A stretch of DNA of 31,618 nt from a virus. The notes beneath the pieces are model-generated. The model was given only the letters and a program-made list of their open reading frames with translations, did not search any database and was not told the origin of the DNA. How positions within the stretch are numbered: the stretch's first letter is position 1; each line of letters starts with the position of its first letter. The stretch spans positions 1 through 31,618 of IMG/VR virus record IMGVR_UViG_3300024520_000329. One strand, written 5' to 3'. Made by a program: the position numbers and the translations under genes. Shown piece after piece: positions 21,847 through 29,189 of the stretch.

Positions 21847-22227
21847 TTATGCTAAGAATGTTTGGTGGGGAATCACTTCAATCACATCGCCATCGGTGGA
21901 TGATGCCTTGAGCGCCAGGCCGATTTTCGTGTTTGTGGTATCGGTGCCGACCTTACCGCTGCCGTCCAGATACACAGTGGCAGCCACCGCGATTGTATCG
22001 CCGCCGGCTATCAACTGAATGGTGCCCCCGGTGTTGAGCATTTGAACGCTGCCATAAGCAGAGGCGGCCACATCCTCAGTGACTGCTCCGATACATTGCT
22101 CGGTGGCATTGTCGCCACTTACGGAGATTGTCCCGCTGGAGTCCACAGTCACTAAACTGTAAGCGGGGATTGCGACGGCAGTCGCCTCGAAAGTGCGGTT
22201 GCCTGTGTTGAATGTAGTCGTAGACAT
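21847..22227 (-). CDS. Capsid decoration/cement protein (DUF2190-like)
   Basis: A 126-aa protein, Gly/Thr/Ser/Ala-rich. AIPAYSLVTVDSSGTISVSG, then CIGAVTEDVAASAYGSVQM and IGLALKASSTDGDVIEVIP match the DUF2190/gpD-like cement family. Such proteins stabilise the expanded capsid. It lies between scaffold and capsid genes, as in many lambda-like phages. The start lacks a strong ribosome site. Confidence 0.75.
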   Translation of the reverse strand: MSTTTFNTGNRTFEATAVAIPAYSLVTVDSSGTISVSGDNATEQCIGAVTEDVAASAYGSVQMLNTGGTIQLIAGGDTIAVAATVYLDGSGKVGTDTTNTKIGLALKASSTDGDVIEVIPHQTFLA

Positions 22228-22238
22228 ATTTCAGTGGG

Positions 22239-22910
22239 TTAGTTGTTTTTGAATAGTTCGGGATTTGTTTTTGCGATCGCCAGAACTGCCGTGCTCCGGC
22301 TGTCGTTGGGGTTCTGTTCTAAATGTTTTGAGATGAGATGCTTTTTGGCATCCTTGAGAGTGGTGAAAGCCGAGCCGGCTTTTTCAGCAATCGGGGCTGT
22401 GCCCTGGCTAAGTTTTTCAAGTTCCTCAACCCGGGCCTTCAGGGCAGTTGATTCGCCATCTTCGGAAGCTTCAGCCCTGGTATCCGGCACCCCGGTCATG
22501 TCCATGACTTCACGCAAGCGGTTCAGTGCAGCTTCCATGTGGGAATAGAGTTCCTCAACAGCAGCGCGCATTTTTTCCTGATATTCATTATCAGGCTCCT
22601 CAAGCTCCTCTAGCTCATCGGCTTCAGGTTTCTCATCGTCATCCCGATCCTCAGCGGCATCATCTTCCTGGGCTTCTTCTTCGCCCTGGTCTTCCTTGGC
22701 AATTTCATCTTCCTCGCCGCGCTCCTCATCTTCGCGGTCCTCCTCATCCTGCTCAGCCAGTTTTTTCTTTGTCTTCTTCTTTGGCTTGGGTTCCGGCGCC
22801 GGGACAGTTGGCGCAATTTTTCCTTCCTCGGCGGCCACAGCGGCCTCATGCGCTTCGGACGCGGACTCATCGAGGGCGACTACTGTTTTTTTCTTTTTAG
22901 AAGTTTTCAT
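22239..22910 (-). CDS. Internal scaffold protein (Nu3-like) from an in-frame start
   Basis: In-frame ATG at 22910 (MKTSKKKKTVVALDESASEA) gives a 223-aa protein identical to the C-terminal part of the protease. It has a basic start, a long Glu/Asp-rich middle (EEAQEDDAAEDRDDDEKPEA) and helices LEELEE...YQEKMRAAVEELYSHMEA, like assembly scaffolds. A motif copy at 22925-22949 precedes the ATG by 14 bases, and AGAGAGCAGAGC lies between them. This supports, but does not prove, independent production. Confidence 0.55.
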   Translation of the reverse strand: MKTSKKKKTVVALDESASEAHEAAVAAEEGKIAPTVPAPEPKPKKKTKKKLAEQDEEDREDEERGEEDEIAKEDQGEEEAQEDDAAEDRDDDEKPEADELEELEEPDNEYQEKMRAAVEELYSHMEAALNRLREVMDMTGVPDTRAEASEDGESTALKARVEELEKLSQGTAPIAEKAGSAFTTLKDAKKHLISKHLEQNPNDSRSTAVLAIAKTNPELFKNN

Positions 22911-23897
22911 GGTGCTCTGCTCTCTACTAATTATCGAATTGTCTACCTTAGCGCTGAACAGAGCCCCGTTCGCTGCCGGGGTATCCACAAAGTCGGCGGA
23001 GGTAATTGCCAGGGGCCGGACTGTGGGCACACTGAACCGGGCATTTTCCGGCGCCTCAAAACCAACATCCATTCCCATTTCTGATCCGTCTGCCATTTCC
23101 CAAAATAGTTGGCCTTCAAACACAATCGAAACCCCAAAGGATTCCGGCGCCACCTCGGCAATTTCAAAAAGCCGCTCATATTTTTCAGCCTCATATTTTT
23201 TGAAGCTTTCCAAGGCCACAAATTTGTTTGCCCTGATTTTGTCCTTGTCGCGGTAGAATTCCGAAAAGTAACCGGCCTCAGTTAACAGCCGATCCCCAGA
23301 GGCGCCGCCGTGGGAAACGTAGGCAGGGAGCGATTTCCCGAGGAGAAGGGTGATTGAAGATTCCAAGGTCTTTTGTGAAATCATCATGTGATGCCCCTTG
23401 GCTTCACCGGATGAAATGATTGAGATGCCTTCGATGCGGCCCGCCTCCCGGTCAACCTTTGATGGGCTTTGAGCTTCCAAGCAAAAGTTTGAAAACGTGC
23501 TGGTGCCGGTCAGGGCAGACGCCATTTCCTCATCGTCTGTTGCCATGTCCAAAAGCTTCCCGGCAGCATTGAAGATTTCCGTTTCTTCAGTTTGGCCGGC
23601 GCGGCTTCTAATGGCCTTCAGGCCGTTGATGCTCACATTCTTGAAATCACTGGTGAAGGGATATTTCCAATGCGCCTTAGTCTCGGGGTCAAATTCCGGG
23701 TCTTTCCCCAGGAACCATTTCCCAAAATCTTCCCAGCCGTTTTTTTCAATATATCTATTAGCGGTGATGGCCTTTGGGCCGCTCCACTTGGCAGATTCCA
23801 CAAACTTGCCTTCCCGAATTAAATCCCTGGCATGGTCAAAGCCCGGGTCATTTTTCGAGGTGGCGAGCTCAACAGCAATGGCAGAAGGTGCTGACAT
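22239..23897 (-). CDS. Prohead protease fused in frame to scaffold
   Basis: A 552-aa protein. Residues 1-110 are a variable N-terminal part; about 155-330 look like a prohead serine protease, including PAYVSHGG (likely His), VAPESFGVSIVF (candidate nucleophile Ser) and TSADFVDTPAANGALFSA near the end. Residues 330-552 are a separate scaffold-like part: a Lys-rich start, a very acidic stretch (about 370-450) and two helical segments. As in lambda C/Nu3, a second start (Met330) probably makes the free scaffold; the repeated 25-bp motif lies just before it. The 5' end overlaps nothing and follows the 56-aa gene by one base. Confidence 0.75.
   Translation of the reverse strand: MSAPSAIAVELATSKNDPGFDHARDLIREGKFVESAKWSGPKAITANRYIEKNGWEDFGKWFLGKDPEFDPETKAHWKYPFTSDFKNVSINGLKAIRSRAGQTEETEIFNAAGKLLDMATDDEEMASALTGTSTFSNFCLEAQSPSKVDREAGRIEGISIISSGEAKGHHMMISQKTLESSITLLLGKSLPAYVSHGGASGDRLLTEAGYFSEFYRDKDKIRANKFVALESFKKYEAEKYERLFEIAEVAPESFGVSIVFEGQLFWEMADGSEMGMDVGFEAPENARFSVPTVRPLAITSADFVDTPAANGALFSAKVDNSIISREQSTMKTSKKKKTVVALDESASEAHEAAVAAEEGKIAPTVPAPEPKPKKKTKKKLAEQDEEDREDEERGEEDEIAKEDQGEEEAQEDDAAEDRDDDEKPEADELEELEEPDNEYQEKMRAAVEELYSHMEAALNRLREVMDMTGVPDTRAEASEDGESTALKARVEELEKLSQGTAPIAEKAGSAFTTLKDAKKHLISKHLEQNPNDSRSTAVLAIAKTNPELFKNN
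22925..22949 (-). promoter_or_regulatory. Five-copy 25-bp junction motif, copy inside the protease gene
   Basis: Minus strand: AAGGTAGA, 11 bases, TTAGTA, read in frame as KVDNSIIS within the protease ORF. The ends are intact although the middle differs most from other copies, so the conserved parts AAGGTAGA and TTAGT appear important. It lies 14 bases before the internal scaffold ATG. Confidence 0.65.
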
Positions 23898-23898
23898 C

Positions 23899-24069
23899 TT
23901 ATTTGGTTTTTTTAGATGGAGCCGGGGCCGGGGCGCCGCCCTTCTTTTGGCCGTCCGGCCATTTGTCTTGGGTGGCTAATGTTTCGGCAAATGCCTGTTC
24001 TTCGCCTGTTAACTCTGCCAACTTTTTTGGGGTCGGGGCGTGCATATAGTCCCAGAATTTTTTTCTCAT
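23899..24069 (-). CDS. 56-aa protein between portal and protease
   Basis: It begins with an ATG overlapping the portal stop codon (TAATG) and ends one base before the protease start. It reads MRKKFWDYMHAPTPKKLAEL, then TGEEQAFAETLATQDKWPDG, with a Lys/Ala/Pro-rich end. Tight coupling on both sides makes it a real gene; small proteins at this position occur in many lambda-like head modules, but the function is unknown. Confidence 0.65.
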   Translation of the reverse strand: MRKKFWDYMHAPTPKKLAELTGEEQAFAETLATQDKWPDGQKKGGAPAPAPSKKTK

Positions 24070-25571
24070 TATATTGGATCTCCGTTTTGGTTTTTTTCGA
24101 TTTCCGGGCTTTCCGGTTTCAGCGGTATATCCTCCCGCAATTCCGTGAGCTCGGTGAAATTGGCGTTTGCAAACGTGGGAAGCTGATTGAAGATTTCCCG
24201 GTAATCACTCACACCAAATTCTTCCGCCACCTGTTTGGCATCCGCAATGTTTTGAGCTTTGCGGCGCATAATGTTCAGGGCTGAATCCCCAAAGCTACTG
24301 GCCACATCGTCCAGGCTCATGGCGCCGAGCCCTACATATTTCAAATCAGATTCGACCTGGCTGCTCCGGTTGATCCAGCGGAATCGGGGTGGCTGGAATC
24401 GTACCTGAAACGGTTTTTTCACTTCAGGCGGAATTGACAGATCCCCATCCGCAACCCATTTAGAAACCCGCCACCGATAGATCCGATGCAATAAGCTGAT
24501 GAGGCAATTCTGTTCCTCCTCCACGTTGGTTTGATACTGCATCACAACGCCCTGGCTGGCGCTGAATGAACTGCCGCCAATGTCGCCCAGCATAAATTCA
24601 TAAGGCACCCCGATTGACGCGCCCACCTTTCGGAGCTCAAAAGCCAGCCATTGAATGCCGTCCACATTGGGCCGGCCGTTGGGAGCAATTGTTGAAACAT
24701 CTTCCCCGGGCTCCAGATAGTGAAACGTGCCAGGCTCAAAGTTTTCCAAACGCCCCTCGGTATCCTGTTCGTTTTCCGGCGCCCGGTTGGCCAGTTCAAA
24801 ATTTACGGACCCTTCCCGTTTTATAACCGCTGATAAACTGGCCGAAACCTTCGCGGCAATCATTTCGATTTGTTCGTACTCACTCACGTCCATTAGTGTA
24901 TTGACTGAGGCCGCCAGGGTAGGAACGCCGCGCCATTGGCTTGGGCGCATCCGTTTCATGTAGAGGGAAAAGTCAGAAGCCGGCACATTCACCACATTGG
25001 TCAAAACCCCGTTCACCCTCTGCCCAACCTGGTATTCAATCGGCCGGCCGTAGTCATTAACGATGACGCCGTTTTTGTCCGGGTCATCCTCATTGAATCC
25101 GGTGCTGCCCATCGGCGACCCAATCCGCGACCCCTCAAAAACCTGAATCTGCCCATTATCCAAATAGAGCAAACCTATATCCCCAAAGAAAAGCGGCGCA
25201 TCCACAATCTCCTGTTGGAGCTCCGTCATGTTCATCATCCCGGTGATTTCCGGCGCCTTGCTCCATTCCTCCCATAGGTCCAAAATCTGTTCGTTATATT
25301 TTTCATTCGGGCTGGCGGGTTGTGGCTTTATCCCTGAGCCCACAACGTCGGTGCGCTTCAGCCTGGAAATGCTTTTTACGATGGGATTGTTCCGCTTCAT
25401 GTTGAGCAGATTCCCCACAAGCTCATCCCGGTCAAAAGCTGAAAGCTCAACATTCTCATCCCGGATTGGGTGATAGCCCTTCGCCTTCCGGTAACGATTT
25501 GAAACAACGGCATCATATCCGAACAAAATCCGGGCCGCTTTTTTTGCTCTATTCCAAACCTTCAATTCCAT
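24069..25571 (-). CDS. Portal protein (lambda gpB family)
   Basis: A 500-aa protein. RFQPPRFRWINRSSQVESDL and the surrounding region, ERKYNEQILDLWEEWSK-like N-terminal sequence and the ASIGVPYEFMLGDIGGSSFS motif (about residue 325) match lambda-type portal proteins. The portal dodecamer is the DNA entry vertex and docks the terminase. It overlaps the gpW-like gene by 10 bases and the next gene by one base. Length fits the family. Confidence 0.88.
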   Translation of the reverse strand: MELKVWNRAKKAARILFGYDAVVSNRYRKAKGYHPIRDENVELSAFDRDELVGNLLNMKRNNPIVKSISRLKRTDVVGSGIKPQPASPNEKYNEQILDLWEEWSKAPEITGMMNMTELQQEIVDAPLFFGDIGLLYLDNGQIQVFEGSRIGSPMGSTGFNEDDPDKNGVIVNDYGRPIEYQVGQRVNGVLTNVVNVPASDFSLYMKRMRPSQWRGVPTLAASVNTLMDVSEYEQIEMIAAKVSASLSAVIKREGSVNFELANRAPENEQDTEGRLENFEPGTFHYLEPGEDVSTIAPNGRPNVDGIQWLAFELRKVGASIGVPYEFMLGDIGGSSFSASQGVVMQYQTNVEEEQNCLISLLHRIYRWRVSKWVADGDLSIPPEVKKPFQVRFQPPRFRWINRSSQVESDLKYVGLGAMSLDDVASSFGDSALNIMRRKAQNIADAKQVAEEFGVSDYREIFNQLPTFANANFTELTELREDIPLKPESPEIEKNQNGDPI

Positions 25572-25801
25572 TTTTCAAAATCCACTCGGTTTTTGCCGTG
25601 CGCCTTTAGGCTTGTTGAACGCATTGCAATCAGGCGTTCCAGGTTTTCAATCTCAGCCCATAAATCTTTGCGGGAGGAATAGACAAAGGTGCGATCTCCC
25701 AGGGTGTAACTTGCCGAGGGGCTTGTGGATATTGCCGTGTATGCCGTGACCAGATTATCCCTGAGGGTGATCAGGGTGCTTTGTGCAATACGTTCCGCCA
25801 T
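25562..25801 (-). CDS. gpW-like head-tail joining protein
   Basis: A 79-aa protein. MAERIAQSTLITLRDNLVTA, then YTLGDRTFVYSSRKDLWAEI and ENLERLIAMRS fit the fold and size of lambda gpW (helix, beta-hairpin, helix). The position between terminase and portal is the same as in lambda. A copy of the 25-bp motif ends one base before the ATG, leaving no space for a Shine-Dalgarno site. gpW seals the portal after packaging. Confidence 0.75.
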   Translation of the reverse strand: MAERIAQSTLITLRDNLVTAYTAISTSPSASYTLGDRTFVYSSRKDLWAEIENLERLIAMRSTSLKAHGKNRVDFEKWN

Positions 25802-25802
25802 C

Positions 25803-25827
25803 TACTAAAGGCGCGAACGTCTACCTT
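25803..25827 (-). promoter_or_regulatory. Five-copy 25-bp junction motif, copy at gpW-like gene
   Basis: Minus strand: AAGGTAGA, 11 bases, TTAGTA. The motif starts two bases after the stop of the upstream gene and ends one base before the gpW-like ATG, so the whole intergenic gap consists of little else. Confidence 0.75.
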
Positions 25828-25829
25828 GC

Positions 25830-26534
25830 TTACGGGGAAATCCTCACGCCGGGATATTTCTTCCCAATTCTGGCGGCTGATTTGAAAACTCCCATTTTCA
25901 TATTTGTTTGGAAATACGCCTGGCGCCCGCCCATTGCTGATTTGATTGCGAAATGGCCCCTGGCGTTTTTGTTTAAACACGCGACAGAATTATTATAAAT
26001 GTGGATTTGAAACTTGTGGAATCGATGCAGCTGCCTCCCGTTCTCCGTTGTGTTTTTATAAAATGACGTTGCTTGGGATGCAATTGCCTTGTCTAAACTG
26101 GCTTTTGATTTGAATCGTGAACTGTTAAGGCGCGCTTTTCGGGCCATTATTAGCCACACAGCTTTACCTGAAAACACTCTGAGCTTCGCGCGTTTTTTGT
26201 AGAAATCCAATTTCTTTTTCATCTCGTCCCAGACTGGTTTTGGATAATAGTTTGAGGTGCTATATTTCTTTCCCCGCATAAAGACAAAGGGCACCAGATT
26301 CGGATTTTGCTCAATGGGGCCGGTTTTCCGGCTTTGCTTTGTAGAGCGTTTGATGGTGTAGCGAGATTGGATGTCTTGTTTGTTGGCGCGTTTTGTCAAA
26401 GTTGACGCCCGCACCAAAATCGCCGCCGCTTCCGATTTTACTACCTCCGAGGCTGCAACCCCCTTTCCCATGCTCCGGCTTAGTTCTCCCAAATAGTTGT
26501 TAAACTCCCTGACATGGATTCGGTTCGTCATCAT
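25830..26534 (-). CDS. Basic virion-module protein of unknown function
   Basis: About 234 aa from the ATG at 26534 (a second ATG follows immediately). The long ORF to 26684 extends into a repeat and is not needed. The protein is very basic, with helices NNYLGELSRSMGKGVAASEV and EMKKKLDFYKKRAKLRVF, then KAVWLIMARKARLNSSRFKS and a Gly/Arg/Lys-rich C-terminus. It may be a neck or minor tail protein, or an accessory to packaging, as it sits between terminase and gpW. A motif copy lies just before the start. Confidence 0.55.
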   Translation of the reverse strand: MMTNRIHVREFNNYLGELSRSMGKGVAASEVVKSEAAAILVRASTLTKRANKQDIQSRYTIKRSTKQSRKTGPIEQNPNLVPFVFMRGKKYSTSNYYPKPVWDEMKKKLDFYKKRAKLRVFSGKAVWLIMARKARLNSSRFKSKASLDKAIASQATSFYKNTTENGRQLHRFHKFQIHIYNNSVACLNKNARGHFAIKSAMGGRQAYFQTNMKMGVFKSAARIGKKYPGVRISP

Positions 26535-26536
26535 CT

Positions 26537-26561
26537 CACTAAAGGGGCAAACATCTACCTT
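26537..26561 (-). promoter_or_regulatory. Five-copy 25-bp junction motif, copy at first head gene
   Basis: Minus strand: AAGGTAGA, 11 bases, TTAGTG. It ends two bases before the ATG at 26534. The bases next to the A-type repeat continue directly into it. Confidence 0.7.
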
Positions 26562-26564
26562 CCA

Positions 26565-26667
26565 CGGTTGCCCCAAAACGCCCCTAAAAAAAACGCACGC
26601 CCTGGAATCGGTGTTTTTTTGGGGCACTTTTTCGGGGACCGCGGCACCGGAGCCCACGATTTGTGGG
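26565..26667. repeat. Long direct repeat type A, copy 1
   Basis: About 103 bp, repeated at 26693-26795 with a 128-bp period and only a few substitutions. It contains arms TGCCCCAAAACGC and GTTTTTTTGGGGCA that can pair, an AAAAAAAACGCACGCC segment, and GGACCGCGGCACCGGAG. Open frames across both copies are poor and non-conserved in detail, so I treat this as non-coding. It shares GCACTTTTT-CGGG with the hairpin repeats that follow. Confidence 0.85.
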
Positions 26668-26692
26668 CTTAAACGACATTGCACCCCTTCCG

Positions 26693-26795
26693 CGGTTGCC
26701 CCAAAACGCCCCTAAAAAAAACGCACGCCTTGGAATCGGCGTTTTTCTGGGGCACTTTTTCGGGGACCGCGGCACCGGAGTCCACGATTTGTGGG
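26693..26795. repeat. Long direct repeat type A, copy 2
   Basis: Same unit as 26565-26667, with GGCGTTTTTCTGGGGCA in place of GGTGTTTTTTTGGGGCA. The upstream flank CTTCCGCGGTTG extends the similarity a further six bases on the left. Confidence 0.85.
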
Positions 26796-26851
26796 GTTGT
26801 TTGGGTTCCCGCCAACGAGGTGGGCCAAATTTTTCGGGATTTTTCGAAATG

Positions 26852-26926
26852 CACTTTTTTTTCGGGAGTCAATTTGTGTTAGTAGCCGACTGTTACTAAC
26901 GGTTTTTGACTCTGAAAAAAAAAGTG
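26852..26926. repeat. 75-base nested inverted repeat, unit 1
   Basis: Outer arms CACTTTTTTTTCGGGAGTCA and TTGACTCTGAAAAAAAAAGT(G) are nearly complementary; inner arms GTTAGTA and TACTAAC also pair around GCCGACTGT. It is the first of three complete units with a fourth partial one. As RNA or cruciform it would fold into one long stem. Confidence 0.85.
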
Positions 26927-26958
26927 TATTCCTAAATTTTTCGGGATTTTTCGAAATG

Positions 26959-27033
26959 CACTTTTTTTTCGAGGGTCAATTTGTGTTAGTAGCCGACTGT
27001 TACTAACGGTTTTTGACTCTGAAAAAAAAAGTG
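26959..27033. repeat. 75-base nested inverted repeat, unit 2
   Basis: Same as unit 1 with one small change (CGAGGG for CGGGAG), 107 bases downstream. The 32-base spacer between units 1 and 2 contains AAATTTTTCGGGATTTTTCG. Confidence 0.85.
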
Positions 27034-27151
27034 AATGGCCAAATTTTTCGGGGGCAATGCGCTGAAAGCCCTGTTTTTGTGGGGTTTTTCGTTTTGTAGG
27101 CCGGGCTTCGCTTTCGCACAATATCTGCTCAGCGTATTTTTTTTCGAAATG

Positions 27152-27226
27152 CACTTTTTTTTCGGGAGTCAATTTGTGTTAGTAGCCGACTGTTACTAAC
27201 GGTTTTTGACTCTGAAAAAAAAAGTG
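27152..27226. repeat. 75-base nested inverted repeat, unit 3
   Basis: Identical in outline to unit 1, 300 bases after it. Units 1/2 and 3/4 are both 107 bases apart, so the whole pair appears duplicated. Confidence 0.85.
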
Positions 27227-27258
27227 TATTCCTAAATTTTTCGGGATTTTTCGAAATG

Positions 27259-27312
27259 CACTTTTTTTTCGGGAGTCAATTTAGTAAGTGGGCAGTCTGT
27301 TACTAACGGAAA
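27259..27312. repeat. Inverted repeat unit 4, truncated
   Basis: Retains the left arm CACTTTTTTTTCGGGAGTCA and the inner TTACTAAC, but the inner left arm has changed to TTAGTAAGTGGGCAGTC and the right outer arm is missing. Confidence 0.8.
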
Positions 27313-27380
27313 TTAAAAGGGGGGCAAGTTCCTAATCTCGGAAATTGGCTTTTTTTATCCACAACCGCGGCCGACTTTTT

Positions 27381-29189
27381 TCACCAGATTGATTTTTTTG
27401 ATGATTTTCTGGGACGGCTGGGACGGCTGGGACGGGCTTTAGAAGTCTTTGCCAGGTCTTTGCCCGTTCGTATCACGGCGCCGCCCAGGCCGAAAACATG
27501 GGAAAGGGTGAGAATGTACGTTTCACAATCCCAGTAATGATCTTGCCTGTGCCCTTCCACAACCCACTCAAATTTGACTTTGCCTTTCCGGTCCACTTTC
27601 TCTTTTTGATTAGTGGAAAGCATTTGCCGGATGTATTCCGAATCTGTTTCCTTATAAGTGAACCAGTTCAAATTTGTCCCGTTGCGGCGTTTCAGCAACT
27701 CACCCATCCACACATCCTTGTTGATGTTCAGAATGTTGATGGATTTTTTAGTGAACTTCTTATCCTTCATGGGGCTGAATGGGTCTACCCCGGTCATCTT
27801 GTATGGGTGCGGCAATCGCTCCCAACCCCTGGCGCCAAACCAGAAAGGCCGGCGCGCATGGATCTCCTCATAAATTTCCTGAGTCCGGTAAGCCGTATCA
27901 CAAATGCCATAGGCGCATTCATAGGTTTCGGCCAGGGCCGTGAGGTCATCAAAGCTTGGCGCGGTGCCATGATCCACGAGCCAGCTTGTCCCGTCCTTGT
28001 CAAACCCCCGCACAACCCAAAAGAAAATCGACCGCTGCACATCAACCCCGATGATCCGATATTCACCACGAATATCGCCACGGGAATAATCACGCTCAAG
28101 CACGCGAAATGTGTCCGGGTCAATTGATCCTTCTTGCGGCCGGTACGGTTCAGCCAGCCAGCCATTCACGAATGCTTGCATGGCGCCGGGGTTTGTCCTG
28201 GCCTTCAGGTATTCCACCGCCAGCCGGCCAAAAGTTAGAATGGGGGAATAGATAGAATTGAGGTGATAGCTTCGCACCCCTGATTCAGAGCTTGAGCTAG
28301 TGGCATTCCAATTCCCATCGCGGAGCATTTTGGACTTGTGGGCATTTGTGATTTCCCCCTGGCACTCCTCGCAAATGTAAACCGTTGAGGATTCGACCAG
28401 GTGCAAATCATGTTCCGATTCAGATAAATTGGCTTTATTGTCCCACTTCAAATTCAAATCCCCCTCTGCATTTTTTAAACGGAATATGATTTTTGCCTGG
28501 CAATGGGGGCACGGCATATAGTAGCGGCGCCGGTCGCCTTCCTGAAATTCCTGCCAGATTCCCCCCGTTTCAGTAACCGGCGTTGAGCTTTGAAGCACTT
28601 TGTAATCATGGCGCCCCTTCACTCGGTCCATGCACTCCCGGCGGGTTCGTTCGTCGATCACATCAATCTCATCCAAGACCAGAACTGAAACCGGATAGCT
28701 CCGGACATTGGCCGAACTGCCGGCGCCCACCAGATTCATGGTGCACCGGGAAAATTCCTGTTTGGTGAGGGTGAAGCGATCCGCATCAATTGAGCCATCA
28801 ATGTAGTGGGGCAAGTGTTTCAGCAGGGCCTTTGATTCTCGGCAGAATGGCATCCAGCGCTCTGAGCTGAAAGTTTTGCATAGTGAGAGATTTGGAAAAA
28901 CCCACAAAATGGCTTTGGGGTCCTGGTCAATTACATGGCCCAGCATCACATAAAAGGTTGTTGTTTTGCTGGTCTGGCTGCCCCAACAGAGGGAAATCCT
29001 TTTGATTCTGGGGTTTGCTATACCCTCCAAAATCTCATTGCAATAGGGATGAAGCCTGGTCGAAAACGGCCCAGGCTGTTCCGTGATCCGGGGCGACAAT
29101 TCCACATTCTCCTCAGCCCATTCCAGCACCGTCTGTTCCTTGGGCCAGATAAAGAACCGCGCCCCAAATCGTTCCAGTTCAGTGGTCAC
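27381..29189 (-). CDS. Terminase large subunit (lambda gpA family)
   Basis: A 602-aa protein. Walker A-like GSQTSKTT at 70-77 in SLCWGSQTSKTTTFY; Walker B VLVLDEID near 169-176; nuclease region beginning IIGVDVQRSIFFWVV and YGICDTAYRTQEIYEEIHAR, then KKSINILNINKDVWMGELLK and VEGHRQDHYWDCETYIL. This is the gpA-type ATPase/nuclease that cuts at cos and drives packaging. The C-terminus is basic (SRPRKSSKKSIW). Its ATG overlaps the small subunit's stop (ATGA). Confidence 0.93.
   Translation of the reverse strand: MTTELERFGARFFIWPKEQTVLEWAEENVELSPRITEQPGPFSTRLHPYCNEILEGIANPRIKRISLCWGSQTSKTTTFYVMLGHVIDQDPKAILWVFPNLSLCKTFSSERWMPFCRESKALLKHLPHYIDGSIDADRFTLTKQEFSRCTMNLVGAGSSANVRSYPVSVLVLDEIDVIDERTRRECMDRVKGRHDYKVLQSSTPVTETGGIWQEFQEGDRRRYYMPCPHCQAKIIFRLKNAEGDLNLKWDNKANLSESEHDLHLVESSTVYICEECQGEITNAHKSKMLRDGNWNATSSSSESGVRSYHLNSIYSPILTFGRLAVEYLKARTNPGAMQAFVNGWLAEPYRPQEGSIDPDTFRVLERDYSRGDIRGEYRIIGVDVQRSIFFWVVRGFDKDGTSWLVDHGTAPSFDDLTALAETYECAYGICDTAYRTQEIYEEIHARRPFWFGARGWERLPHPYKMTGVDPFSPMKDKKFTKKSINILNINKDVWMGELLKRRNGTNLNWFTYKETDSEYIRQMLSTNQKEKVDRKGKVKFEWVVEGHRQDHYWDCETYILTLSHVFGLGGAVIRTGKDLAKTSKARPSRPSRPRKSSKKSIW

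Noticed and set aside
12259-26561. Repeated motif as ordinary sigma70 promoters
   Set aside because: GTAGAC and TTTAGT are separated by only nine bases, and two copies end one or two bases before the ATG, which leaves no room for a usual start site downstream of a -10 box.
26584-26872. Minus-strand ORFs through the type-A repeats (peptides with VPEKVPQKN and FFRGVLGQP)
   Set aside because: They exist because the repeat is open in one frame. The copies differ by amino-acid-changing substitutions, have no ribosome sites, and are disrupted by their borders.
26852-27312. CRISPR array
   Set aside because: The repeats are long palindromes with unequal, partly conserved intervals (107 and 193 bases) and there are no cas genes; it does not have the uniform short repeat and spacer pattern.
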